From an uncultured Ferrimonas sp. (lineage in GTDB: Bacteria; Pseudomonadota; Gammaproteobacteria; Enterobacterales; Shewanellaceae), in the NCBI RefSeq assembly GCF_947489035.1, contig NZ_CANLCI010000001.1, forward strand, positions 124,001 through 188,000: a stretch of 64,000 nt of DNA, given 5' to 3'. The position numbers were made by a program, and so were the translations under genes. Shown in pieces: positions 43,960-52,046 of this stretch; the stretch's first letter is position 1; each line of letters opens with the position of its first letter. The notes beneath the pieces are model-generated. The model saw nothing but the letters and a program-made list of their open reading frames with translations, ran no database searches and was not told where the DNA came from.

Positions 43960-46461
43960 TTAAGCCTTTTTGATCTCAACACGGTTGGTGTGTTGGCCAT
44001 TACCTTTCGACACTGGGGTGGGACGCTGTGAAGTGACGGTGTTCAAACAGCCGCCGGTATCAATGCCGCTGTCGTTGAACTTAACCCAAGCGCCTTGGCC
44101 CAATGCGGTTACGCCAATCATGATCCGTGGGGTTACTTTCACCGGCAGTTCAATGGTGCCGCGATCGTTGTAAACGTGAACCAAATCGTTGCTGCTCAGG
44201 CCACGTTCGGCGGCATCAACCGGGTTCATCCATACCGCATCCTGTACCGCTTCACGCAGCCACGGCACGTTGTGGTAAGAAGAGTGCGCGCGGCCTTTGG
44301 TGTGGTAGCCGTGCAGCTGCAATGGGTACTTGGCGATCTTATCCGCTTCGCCATCAATGGCGCTGTTCTCTTGGTAGCCATCCCAGGTTGGTACGTACTT
44401 CGGCAGCGCCGAAATCACGTCACCGGCGGCGAGGGTCCACGTGTCTGCCATGGTTTGCAGCTCGGTAGAGAACATCTCGATTTTGCCCGATGGGGTGCCC
44501 AATTTATTGGCCACCGGATCGTTGCGGTAATCCTCTAGCACGATGTAAGAGCCGTTTGGCAGGTACTTACGGAAGATCCCCTGCTCCATCATGACCGCTT
44601 TGCTTGGCAATTCTGGGGTCGCATTCTGCGCCGTAGCGTAGAACTCGGCACGCCATTGATCCTTGCTTTTGCCTTCCGTGAACTGCCCTTCAACGCCCCA
44701 CTGCTTAGCCAAGCCTAAGGCGATGTCGTAGGCATCACGACACTCCCACATTGGGCCAACGGCAGAAGACATCTGCACCAAGGTGCCAACATCGCCGGCG
44801 GCGTAGGATTGGTTCACCAAGTCGTCTTCCGCTTCCAGCCACGAGATGTCCGGCAGCACGATGTCGGCCCATTCCGCCGATGGGGTCATCCAGTTGTCGA
44901 TCACCACAATCAGTTCACACTTGCTGTCGTCAGACAGGATGCGCTTGGTTTCGGTGGTGTCAGAGTGCTGGTTGATCAGCGCGTTACCGGCGTAGTTGAT
45001 GATCGCTTTGATATCAACGCCAAGCTTGCCGTCGCCGTTGGCGTCTTTATCCTCATCGGCCAAGATCACGCCGTCTTTCAGTACCGACATGTTTTTGCCG
45101 TCTTCAATGGCTTGAGTCCAAGTGAAGAACGAGATCTTTTTGTTTACGGTGCTGAGGTTGCCCAGTGTCGGCATCTTCGGTGCCGTTAGCGAAGAACCAG
45201 AACACAGGCCACCGTTGTTGGTGCCAGAGCGGCCAACTGCGCCCACCAGCAGCGGCAACATGTAGCAAGCACGGGTGTTGTTTTCACCGGCGGCTTGACG
45301 AGACAGCGAGGCGGCAATGTGCACAAACGGGGTGCTGGCGTTGGCAAATTCGCGGGCTAAGGTGCGAATGTCGTTGGCGGGTACGCCACAGATCTTCTCT
45401 GCCCATTCTGGGGTTTTGGCGGTGTTATCTTCGCCGTTGCCCAAGATGTGCTCAGAGTAAGACAGGCCCTTGCCTTGGTATTCCGCGGGCATGGTGCTGT
45501 CGTCAAAACCCTGTACGTAGGTATCAAGGAAGGCTTGATCGTGCAGGTTTTCGCTGATGATCACGTAAGCCAAGGCTTCCGCTAAGGCCGCATCGGTGCC
45601 CGGACGAACCGGCACCCATTGATCCTCTTTACCCAAGGCCGAATCGGTGTAACGCGGATCGATGATCACGCACTTAAACTGCTCGGTTCCCGCAGCGCGA
45701 GCGCGTTGCTTAGCTTGGATGATGTTCAAGTAATCGTAAGATTCACCGGAACCCGACATGCGGATCTCTGATGGGTTGTGGCCAATCATCAACACAAAGT
45801 CAGAGTTCTTCATCTCGGAGTTGGAAGAGCCCTTCCAGCCGTATTTGGCCGCACCAAAGGTGTACTGCGAGGCTTTATACAGCTGCGCCCACGAGTAATC
45901 ACCGTAGCTGCCCATGTAGCCGCCCATGATGTTCATCAGGCGGAACAGACACTGCTTCCCGGTAAAGTGGTAACCGGCGCCCGAGTTGTAGGTAAAGTGG
46001 GTACATTCTGGCCCATGTTCACCGCGCAAACGCGACAGTTCAGACGCCACGGTGCTCAGCGCTTCATCCCAGCTGATGCGCTCAAAGTTGCCGCTGCCAC
46101 GAGGGCCAACGCGCTTCATTGGGTACTTTAAGCGGTCGTGTGCGTATACGCGCTTACGCAAAGAGCGGCCACGCAAACAGGCGCGCACGTTCTGATCCAC
46201 ACCGTACTCATCCTTTTCGCCTTCGCGGGTGAAGTCGGTTTCGATGCGGGTGATGGTTTGCTGACCATTGACATCACGGGAGAACACCCGCACTGGGCAG
46301 TTAGAGCCACAGTTCACCAAACAAGCCGACCAGTTCATCTTTTCGTTTACTGGGGTTGGCGTGGTTGGCGCGGTTGGCTTGCTCGATTCAGAGCTGCAGC
46401 CAGTAACCACGGCGGCGGCGCTCATGGTGGCGCTCATTTTCAAAAAATCGCGGCGTTGCAT
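43960..46461 (-). CDS. dmsA: DMSO reductase catalytic subunit DmsA (extracellular type)
   Basis: The 833-residue molybdopterin enzyme reduces DMSO to dimethyl sulfide. MQRRDFLKMSA is a twin-arginine signal, and directly after the hydrophobic part comes VVTGC, a lipobox (Cys22), so it is a Tat-exported lipoprotein. Cys47, Cys51, Cys55 and Cys95 form the FS0 iron-sulfur site. Ser190 in YGDYSWAQ corresponds to the Mo-ligating Ser of the DMSO reductase family. The C-terminal dinucleotide-binding domain is complete (GVTALGQGAWVKF). The gene lies nine bases before dmsB and 63 after dmsF. It could also act on related S- or N-oxides. Confidence 0.95.
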   Translation of the reverse strand: MQRRDFLKMSATMSAAAVVTGCSSESSKPTAPTTPTPVNEKMNWSACLVNCGSNCPVRVFSRDVNGQQTITRIETDFTREGEKDEYGVDQNVRACLRGRSLRKRVYAHDRLKYPMKRVGPRGSGNFERISWDEALSTVASELSRLRGEHGPECTHFTYNSGAGYHFTGKQCLFRLMNIMGGYMGSYGDYSWAQLYKASQYTFGAAKYGWKGSSNSEMKNSDFVLMIGHNPSEIRMSGSGESYDYLNIIQAKQRARAAGTEQFKCVIIDPRYTDSALGKEDQWVPVRPGTDAALAEALAYVIISENLHDQAFLDTYVQGFDDSTMPAEYQGKGLSYSEHILGNGEDNTAKTPEWAEKICGVPANDIRTLAREFANASTPFVHIAASLSRQAAGENNTRACYMLPLLVGAVGRSGTNNGGLCSGSSLTAPKMPTLGNLSTVNKKISFFTWTQAIEDGKNMSVLKDGVILADEDKDANGDGKLGVDIKAIINYAGNALINQHSDTTETKRILSDDSKCELIVVIDNWMTPSAEWADIVLPDISWLEAEDDLVNQSYAAGDVGTLVQMSSAVGPMWECRDAYDIALGLAKQWGVEGQFTEGKSKDQWRAEFYATAQNATPELPSKAVMMEQGIFRKYLPNGSYIVLEDYRNDPVANKLGTPSGKIEMFSTELQTMADTWTLAAGDVISALPKYVPTWDGYQENSAIDGEADKIAKYPLQLHGYHTKGRAHSSYHNVPWLREAVQDAVWMNPVDAAERGLSSNDLVHVYNDRGTIELPVKVTPRIMIGVTALGQGAWVKFNDSGIDTGGCLNTVTSQRPTPVSKGNGQHTNRVEIKKA

Positions 46462-46524
46462 AGGTTAAAACCCTCTAATCAAATGGGCGGCGTAACCGCC
46501 CATGTCTCGTTTACACGAAGACGC

Positions 46525-48549
46525 TCACAAGGAAATGGAATAGGTCAGCATCAGCAGATGCGCGTTGTAGTTGTGATCTAAGTCACCCAAGGTGCGCAGG
46601 CCGCTAACGGCGTTGGTGGCCACGCTTTGGTAGTCGCTGTCGTTTAAGCGTTCGTAGCGGTAATCCAGCTTGACGGCGCTGCGCTGCGACAGCTGGTAAC
46701 GGCCCCACAGGTTGACGCTGTGGCTGACGCTTTGGTAATCGTCAAAGCCACCGTGATCCGCCGCCGAGTTGTCGGCGTCAGAGCTGGAATCGGCGTAGGC
46801 GTAATCAACCCCAGCGCTTAGCTCGTCGCGCCACAGCTGGGCCACTTCAGCACCGGCACCCAGCGTGATAAAGCGATCGTCGATGTCGCCCTGCCACTGG
46901 CCGTTGTATTCGCCCTGCTGCTGGGAATCGATCCACTGCTGGGCAGCAAAGCCATACAGGCTGCTGTGTTGGCTCAGCTGGTAACTGGCGCTGAACTGAT
47001 ATTGGCTATCGCGGGATTCGGTTAGGCCAATGTTGGTGTTGTGGTAGTCGTCTTGGGCCAGTTTGGCGGTCAGTTCTAACGCCAGTTTGGCGTTGGGCTG
47101 ATGGCTTAGCTTCAGCTCGGTGTGGATGCGGTTGCGATCCGCCAGATAGTACTTACGCAGCAACTTATTGCTTTGGGTTGAGGTCACGTCGTTGGCTTCA
47201 AACTGAGAGCCATCGCGCTGCTCGGCACCGGCGGTGAAGCGCAGCTGCCACGTGTCAAAGCCGCGGTAGTTGGCGCTGGCCCACAGGCTGTTGGTGATTA
47301 CCGCTTCTTGTTGGCCAAGACCGTCGCTTTGGTGTTGATCATCGCGCTGCCACTGATAGCCCGCATCAACACGCAGATCCGCATCAACTCGGTAGTTGGC
47401 GCGCAATTTGGCTTGTTGACGTTCGCTGTCCAGCAGCACGTTTTGCTCTACCACCCCGCTTACGCCGTCGTAATCGAAACGATCTTTGGCAAAGGCGTGT
47501 ACCGAGCTGTTGTTGTTGCGCTCGCGCTGGTTCACGCTGGCTTGCAGCCGCAGCTTTGGCGACACCATGGTGGTGTAACGCAGCAGCAGATCCTGGGTGT
47601 CAACTTCGCCATCCCAGTTGCTGATTGGGCTGGCGGCAACGTTGTGCAGTTGGTCGTCTTGGATCATGCGGCCCACAGCGATGCGACCATCAAACTGGCC
47701 CAGCTCGGTTAGGTAGTTGCCCGACAGCTGCAGCTGGTGCGCTTGGTTATCTGGGGCGGCGGCGTACAAGCTGCCAAAGGTGTTGTGGAACACCTCACCC
47801 TGCTGGTTTTCAAATTGCGACCCTTGGTAAGCCAGCTTGGCCTGCCAATCGCCGCCATTTAAGGCTGCGCTGGCCGCCAGTTGATCCGTGCGCTGATCAA
47901 CCCGCGCCGCCAACTGCTGTACCGATACGCCATCCACCGTGTGAGTGCCGTAGGTTAAGCCTTTGGCCTGCTGGCCGGTTTTCTTTTCGCTGGCCACGCT
48001 CAACTCGGTTTGCAGCGGCAAACCAAATACGTGAAGCCCTTGGCCTAACGCCAACCCCAGCTGCTGGCGTTTCAGCTCCAGTGCGACGTCGTGTTCAGCG
48101 CCAATCACCAGTTGGTTACCCACTTGGTCAAGATTGGTGCGGGCGGCGGTGCTGTCGACGTGATAGAACTGACGCAGACTAACGTTGGCGCTGAAATCGT
48201 CCTTGCTCAGCGTGGCATTGGCATCGCCGTGCTCTAAGCCCAAACCTTGCGCCTGTGCCTGCAACTGCCAACCTTGGTTATTGCGCTGCTGCACCGTGCC
48301 ATCAATCGCAACGGTGGTGCCGTTGCCATCGATCCCAAGGGCATTGCTGGCGTGGGCGTCATCAACGTTTGCGGTCAGGCTGTTCAGCGCCAATTCCGCG
48401 CGCCAACCGTTCCGGTTGCTGCACTTTTTGCACTGCCATTTGTCAAAATTCACCTTGTGGGTATTGGCGGCACCAACCCCAAAATCAGTTGCGCTTACCG
48501 GTGCCGCAGCAGCCGCTAAAATCGCTAAGGTAATCAGGTTCTTGTTCAT
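46525..48549 (-). CDS. dmsF: MtrB-family outer-membrane porin DmsF
   Basis: The 674-residue protein has a signal peptide (about residues 1-20), the MtrB-type CXXC motif in KWQCKKCSNRNGW, and a long beta-strand body ending in LLMLTYSISL. As in the Shewanella dmsEFAB system it should form the barrel that lets DmsE carry electrons to DmsAB on the outer face. It is a clear paralogue of the mtrB product at 23769-25745. It lies 14 bases after dmsE. Confidence 0.93.
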   Translation of the reverse strand: MNKNLITLAILAAAAAPVSATDFGVGAANTHKVNFDKWQCKKCSNRNGWRAELALNSLTANVDDAHASNALGIDGNGTTVAIDGTVQQRNNQGWQLQAQAQGLGLEHGDANATLSKDDFSANVSLRQFYHVDSTAARTNLDQVGNQLVIGAEHDVALELKRQQLGLALGQGLHVFGLPLQTELSVASEKKTGQQAKGLTYGTHTVDGVSVQQLAARVDQRTDQLAASAALNGGDWQAKLAYQGSQFENQQGEVFHNTFGSLYAAAPDNQAHQLQLSGNYLTELGQFDGRIAVGRMIQDDQLHNVAASPISNWDGEVDTQDLLLRYTTMVSPKLRLQASVNQRERNNNSSVHAFAKDRFDYDGVSGVVEQNVLLDSERQQAKLRANYRVDADLRVDAGYQWQRDDQHQSDGLGQQEAVITNSLWASANYRGFDTWQLRFTAGAEQRDGSQFEANDVTSTQSNKLLRKYYLADRNRIHTELKLSHQPNAKLALELTAKLAQDDYHNTNIGLTESRDSQYQFSASYQLSQHSSLYGFAAQQWIDSQQQGEYNGQWQGDIDDRFITLGAGAEVAQLWRDELSAGVDYAYADSSSDADNSAADHGGFDDYQSVSHSVNLWGRYQLSQRSAVKLDYRYERLNDSDYQSVATNAVSGLRTLGDLDHNYNAHLLMLTYSISL

Positions 48550-48563
48550 CGTGATCTCCTTGC

Positions 48564-49496
48564 TTAGCGCTGCAGCGCTTGGCCTTGCGGATGGTTAGAG
48601 CCATGGATCTGGTTGTGGCAGTTCAAGCAGCTGCCACCGGCGGTAAAGGCGCTGTCGCCGTTATCGCTGTATGGGCGCTGGCTGTGCACGTTGCCAGCGT
48701 GACATTGCTGACACAGCAGTGGTGCCCGCACTTTCAGCAGATCGTCATTCACGCTGCCGTGGGCGTCGTGGCAGTTGGCGCAGTTGTCGATAACCGGCTG
48801 GTGCTCCCACAGGAATGGGCCCCGTTTCTCGGCGTGGCAGTTGTAGCAGCTGTCGTTCACGGTGATCTCGGTCAGGGCGCTGTCGTTCATGCTGCCGTGC
48901 GGGTTGTGGCAGTCGCTGCACAGCATCTCGCCAGACTCAATTGGGTGGCTAGAACGCTGATGCGACTTCATCTTCTGCTCGGTGTGACAGGCCAAACAGG
49001 TGTCGTTTTGAGTCACGGGGTTGAGCACCGGATCTTGCGCGGCATGGACGCTGTGACAGCTGGCGCAGGTCACTTCTTCCATGTTGTGGGTAGAGGCGTG
49101 CCAGCTCATGCGTTCGGCGTCTTGGTGACAGCCCATGCACACCGAGTTTTGCGCCGCAACCGAGGCACTGGCGTTGGCACCAAAGTCCAGCATTGGCTCT
49201 TTGCCGCCGCGATTGTGTTTGCCTTGCGGGCCGTGACAGGCTTCGCACTGCAAACCGGCCATCGGGCTGTTGCCGTTAGCTTGGCCGTGGACACCATCAA
49301 AAATGGCCATTACTTTTTGGTTTTTCTTGTGGCACATCAAACAGCTGTCTGCGCCTTTTTTCGAATACTGACCCTGCTCAAACTTGGCAGTTAAGGTGGC
49401 CATTACTTGTTGTGGATCTTGCTGACTCCACGGGGCGGCGCTAAGGCCAACACTGGTGCTAACCAGCAGTAATGCAACAAACAGACGACGTTTCAT
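48564..49496 (-). CDS. dmsE: MtrA-family periplasmic decaheme cytochrome DmsE
   Basis: The 310-residue protein has a signal peptide (starting MKRRLFVALLLVSTSVG, cleaved after LSAA) and ten CXXCH motifs, CLMCH to CLNCH, in exactly the order and spacing of the MtrA product at 22803, with which it shares long blocks such as YSKKGAD and [11 protein letters not shown]. It accepts electrons from a CymA-type cytochrome and passes them through DmsF. The ATG at 49496 is preferred to one at 49511. It is the first gene of the dms operon, preceded by a palindrome in its leader and an array of tor-box-like sites. Confidence 0.94.
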   Translation of the reverse strand: MKRRLFVALLLVSTSVGLSAAPWSQQDPQQVMATLTAKFEQGQYSKKGADSCLMCHKKNQKVMAIFDGVHGQANGNSPMAGLQCEACHGPQGKHNRGGKEPMLDFGANASASVAAQNSVCMGCHQDAERMSWHASTHNMEEVTCASCHSVHAAQDPVLNPVTQNDTCLACHTEQKMKSHQRSSHPIESGEMLCSDCHNPHGSMNDSALTEITVNDSCYNCHAEKRGPFLWEHQPVIDNCANCHDAHGSVNDDLLKVRAPLLCQQCHAGNVHSQRPYSDNGDSAFTAGGSCLNCHNQIHGSNHPQGQALQR

Positions 49497-49522
49497 CCGA
49501 GTAACTCTCATCAGTTAAATTC

Positions 49523-49545
49523 AAGATCTGAGCGACTCAGATCTT
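49523..49545. promoter_or_regulatory. Perfect palindrome in the dmsE leader
   Basis: AAGATCTGAG - CGA - CTCAGATCTT has ten-base perfect arms. It lies 27-49 bases before the dmsE start codon, downstream of the likely promoter. It could be a repressor operator or an RNA hairpin just before the ribosome site; there is no T-run, so it is not a terminator. Confidence 0.6.
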
Positions 49546-49571
49546 TTCCGATAAGGGCAGATTACGGATCA

Positions 49572-49633
49572 GGTATGAACAGGTGGTGCCAACCTATGAA
49601 CGGGTTAAGGCAAGTTGTGAAAAGTTATGAACA
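49572..49633 (-). promoter_or_regulatory. Array of TorR-box-like sites upstream of dmsE
   Basis: TATGAAC occurs at 49574-49580, 49595-49601 and 49626-49632, and the near match TGTGAAA at 49616-49622. The first reads GGTATGAACAG, the reverse complement of the E. coli tor box CTGTTCATA. Start-to-start distances are 21, 21 and 10 bases, that is two, two and one helical turns, so all four face the same side of the DNA. They lie 78-136 bases before the dmsE start. TorR (28638-29372) is the obvious candidate to bind them. Confidence 0.75.
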
Positions 49634-49649
49634 ACCGCAACAAAAGTGC

Positions 49650-50019
49650 CGAACGGATCACACTTTAGCGCCCCAACAGCCTGCCATGGCGGCGATTTAA
49701 GCTGCCAAATTGTGATCTTATACCCACAAATAAGTAGCAAAAACACCGAGCGAGTGGTGGAGCTGGGGAGTTTTAGCAACCGGGATTTCTGATGCGGCGA
49801 TTATGTCTGTGGTAAGGCGCATCAGTAATACACCTCTGTCTTCTTTTGTTATCGAAGCAGCGCTTGGGTTGAGCGATATTCAGGGGTAGTCTACTGACTA
49901 TGATGGTGGGTTTGATCGTCACCAAATAGTGACATTGTGATAAAGGTGCCAATCGTTGCTGCAAGACTAGAGACGTTGGCTTCGTAATAAGCGGTTAGGG
50001 CTATAGTAAGGTTAAGCAT
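49650..50019. other. Gene-free stretch between dms promoter and foreign island
   Basis: No gene is seen. CRP-like half sites occur (GTGTGATCC near 49655 on the minus strand; AATTGTGATCT near 49706-49716). GGTTAGGG at 49993-50000 may be the left boundary of the first integron-type cassette (core site GTTRRRY with one mismatch). Confidence 0.45.
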
Positions 50020-50649
50020 ATGAATTGCTGGGATGCAGATAAATTCAAAGATGATATTGGCTCTCAAATATCAAAATTCAATTTATTGTTTTTATCCGAC
50101 GTTTCTTCTCTTTTAAGTAACCCCAATGGAGATCGTAAGATATCGATGAGAGCCATAATTTCTCTCGATATACCTAAGATTAAAAGTTCACTTCTTCAAG
50201 TAATTAATGATATTGAGAATAATATAAAATTAAATGCAATAATGCTTTTAGCTGAACATAACTACACTGAAATTGAAGCCAAAGAGTACTTATCAAACTA
50301 TTTTTATTCCGGCTTTATCAAATCACTAATACTCAATGAACTTAACTTAACTTTAAACCTTCTAAATGAGTTAACTGTTTTAGCTGTATCTCACCTAAAC
50401 ACATTGGAAACCAATTCAGGTTTAGGTGGTTTTCTTCGTGGTTTATTTAAAGGATATACAAATCCAACTGACGGCGTTTCTCATGTATTTGGGCAAGGTT
50501 CAATGCAAATAGAAGTTAACTCAAGCACTAAAGGCTTTAATAGCGCTGCTGCTTTAGTTGGGCAATCGATTGATACAGTTTCTAATTCCTTGCATAATGT
50601 CATACTCGAAAAATGGAACAACTTTGGAGCTATGTTGGAAGAAATTTAG
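50020..50649 (+). CDS. AT-rich cassette protein 1, unknown function
   Basis: The 209-residue protein is soluble and mostly helical, with Leu/Asn-rich stretches (LNELNLTLNLLNELTV) and a Gly-rich middle (SGLGGFLRGLFKGYTNP). Codon use and base content (strongly AT-rich) differ sharply from all genes to the left, a sign of transfer. It begins about 20 bases after the putative cassette boundary and stops just before an attC-like site, the layout of a promoterless integron cassette. No family is recognised. Confidence 0.65.
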   Translation: MNCWDADKFKDDIGSQISKFNLLFLSDVSSLLSNPNGDRKISMRAIISLDIPKIKSSLLQVINDIENNIKLNAIMLLAEHNYTEIEAKEYLSNYFYSGFIKSLILNELNLTLNLLNELTVLAVSHLNTLETNSGLGGFLRGLFKGYTNPTDGVSHVFGQGSMQIEVNSSTKGFNSAAALVGQSIDTVSNSLHNVILEKWNNFGAMLEEI

Positions 50650-50749
50650 CTCTAACAAGTTGCTTAAACGGACAAAAAACAGCTGGCTTTTGCTCGTTCC
50701 TCGCTAAATTTAGCCAGCTACTTTATTGCCGCTTAGCAAAGCGTTAGCC
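50650..50749 (+). repeat. attC-like integron recombination site
   Basis: The 100 bases begin with CTCTAAC (R'') and end with GTTAGCC (R'). Inside, TTGCTTAAACGG pairs with CCGCTTAGCAA apart from extra bases on one arm, the bulge expected between L'' and L', and AGCTGGCT (50681-50688) pairs with AGCCAGCT (50712-50719) at the centre. This is the folded-hairpin design of attC sites recognised by integron integrases. R'' has one mismatch to the consensus RYYYAAC. Confidence 0.75.
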
Positions 50750-50765
50750 AGACAAGGATATCTCG

Positions 50766-51347
50766 GTGCCAATTGAATTAATCTCATCATTTTTAGCACT
50801 AATCATTTCAGGTGTAACAATCCCCTTTTTAATTTCTAGAATTAGAATGACATCAATTAAATACCACACCTTAAATTTAGAACACTACGAAAAACTACGA
50901 CAATTATGTGGTAAAGATGCAAACGAAAATTTAAGTACGTTATTAGTGGCCCTAAATTGTGTAACTAAGAGAGCGTTAGAGCCCAAATTTATTGAATGGT
51001 TTTTATATACACCGGGCGCGTATTGTCACATCAAAAAGTTTGGAATGTGTAAAAAGTATCTTTCGATTGATATAGAATCTAATAAATTTATTTGGAATAC
51101 AAAATATGTTGAAAGAAAAAATAGGTGGAAAACACAGATCTCTATTTTTCTTCTTTATACTTTTTGCGGAACGTTAGGGATTTCACCCCTAATTGCATAT
51201 GAACTACTTTTAAAACAATTAGGTCTTATCCCTGCAATGTTTGCATTTGTTGGCTCTATTTTATTATTAATATTGGCTGCAGGATTACTTTTTTCGTTAA
51301 CTCTGATGGATGACGCTGCACGCCTAATTAAGACAGAAATTAATTAG
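50766..51347 (+). CDS. AT-rich cassette protein 2, membrane protein of unknown function
   Basis: The 193-residue protein has one N-terminal membrane segment (about residues 5-25) and two more near the C-terminus (about 125-148 and 155-178), with a basic soluble middle. It starts only 17 bases after the R' core site of the attC, as cassette genes do, and is as AT-rich as cassette 1. A GGCTAAC (51366-51372), the perfect partner of GTTAGCC, follows its stop, but the rest of that attC is missing. No family recognised. Confidence 0.65.
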   Translation: MPIELISSFLALIISGVTIPFLISRIRMTSIKYHTLNLEHYEKLRQLCGKDANENLSTLLVALNCVTKRALEPKFIEWFLYTPGAYCHIKKFGMCKKYLSIDIESNKFIWNTKYVERKNRWKTQISIFLLYTFCGTLGISPLIAYELLLKQLGLIPAMFAFVGSILLLILAAGLLFSLTLMDDAARLIKTEIN

Positions 51348-51674
51348 GTGATGCGTTTAAGTCATGGCTAACAATGATCATTAAATACATTAAATAGACA
51401 TATATGGACGCCCCCGAAAGCGCAAGGTGCTTGATGATAGATCGGCATGCTGACATATATCCGGCGTCACTGTGGCGAAATTTTATGCTCGCCGCGCCTT
51501 GATGTGTTCCGTACTTCGCCGCCTATACACCCACACGGGCTTAATCAGCCCTTATCCAAACCAGGCTCTTGCGAAGCCAAAATAACCGTTTAATCATCAA
51601 TCTGTTGCAATGCTTTCAGGTGAATTACGCTCTAACTATCTTTTGGCTTCGTTTAGTTAAACGGCATGAAATAC
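51348..51674. other. Gene-free stretch: broken attC and repeat debris
   Basis: After the orphan GGCTAAC at 51366-51372 the sequence switches to CATTAAATAGACA (51388-51400), the motif that also starts the 142-base repeats at 51675 and 51831. Two pairs of inverted arms interleave at 51572-51664. No gene is seen. Confidence 0.5.
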
Positions 51675-51816
51675 CATTAAATAGACACCCATTTTAGTGG
51701 AAGTCGTTCGACCATCGTGGCATCTGCACTGTTTGTTAAGGTTGTAGGTGCTTGTTGGGGCTAGTCTGAGCTGATTTTTAGTTGGAAAGGCGCTGTTTGG
51801 GGGCTTAGTAGGAAAG
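51675..51816 (+). repeat. 142-base direct repeat, copy A
   Basis: It runs from CATTAAATAGACACCC to TTAGTAGGAAAG and is repeated at 51831-51972 with two base changes. A 14-base partial copy (CATTAAATAGAAAG) lies between them. Confidence 0.9.
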
Positions 51817-51830
51817 CATTAAATAGAAAG

Positions 51831-51972
51831 CATTAAATAGACACCCATTTTAGTGGAGGTCGTTCGACCATCGTGGCATCTGCACTGTTTGTTAAGGTTG
51901 TAGGTGCTTGTTGGGGCGAGTCTGAGCTGATTTTTAGTTGGAAAGGCGCTGTTTGGGGGCTTAGTAGGAAAG
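51831..51972 (+). repeat. 142-base direct repeat, copy B (left end of transposase element)
   Basis: It is nearly identical to copy A. AGACACCCATTTTA inside it (51839-51852) matches, inverted, AGACACCCACCTTA at the right end of the element (53097-53084). Confidence 0.9.
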
Positions 51973-52046
51973 AGCAGAGAAATTCAGGCAGCGCCAAGCT
52001 TCCCAGCTGGGCGAAAGCATTAATCCTCAATGAATGTGAAAGAAAG

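Noticed and set aside
51675-51972. Start of a CRISPR array
   Set aside because: The repeat unit is 142 bases and occurs twice directly, with no spacers and no cas genes; it belongs to the transposase element.
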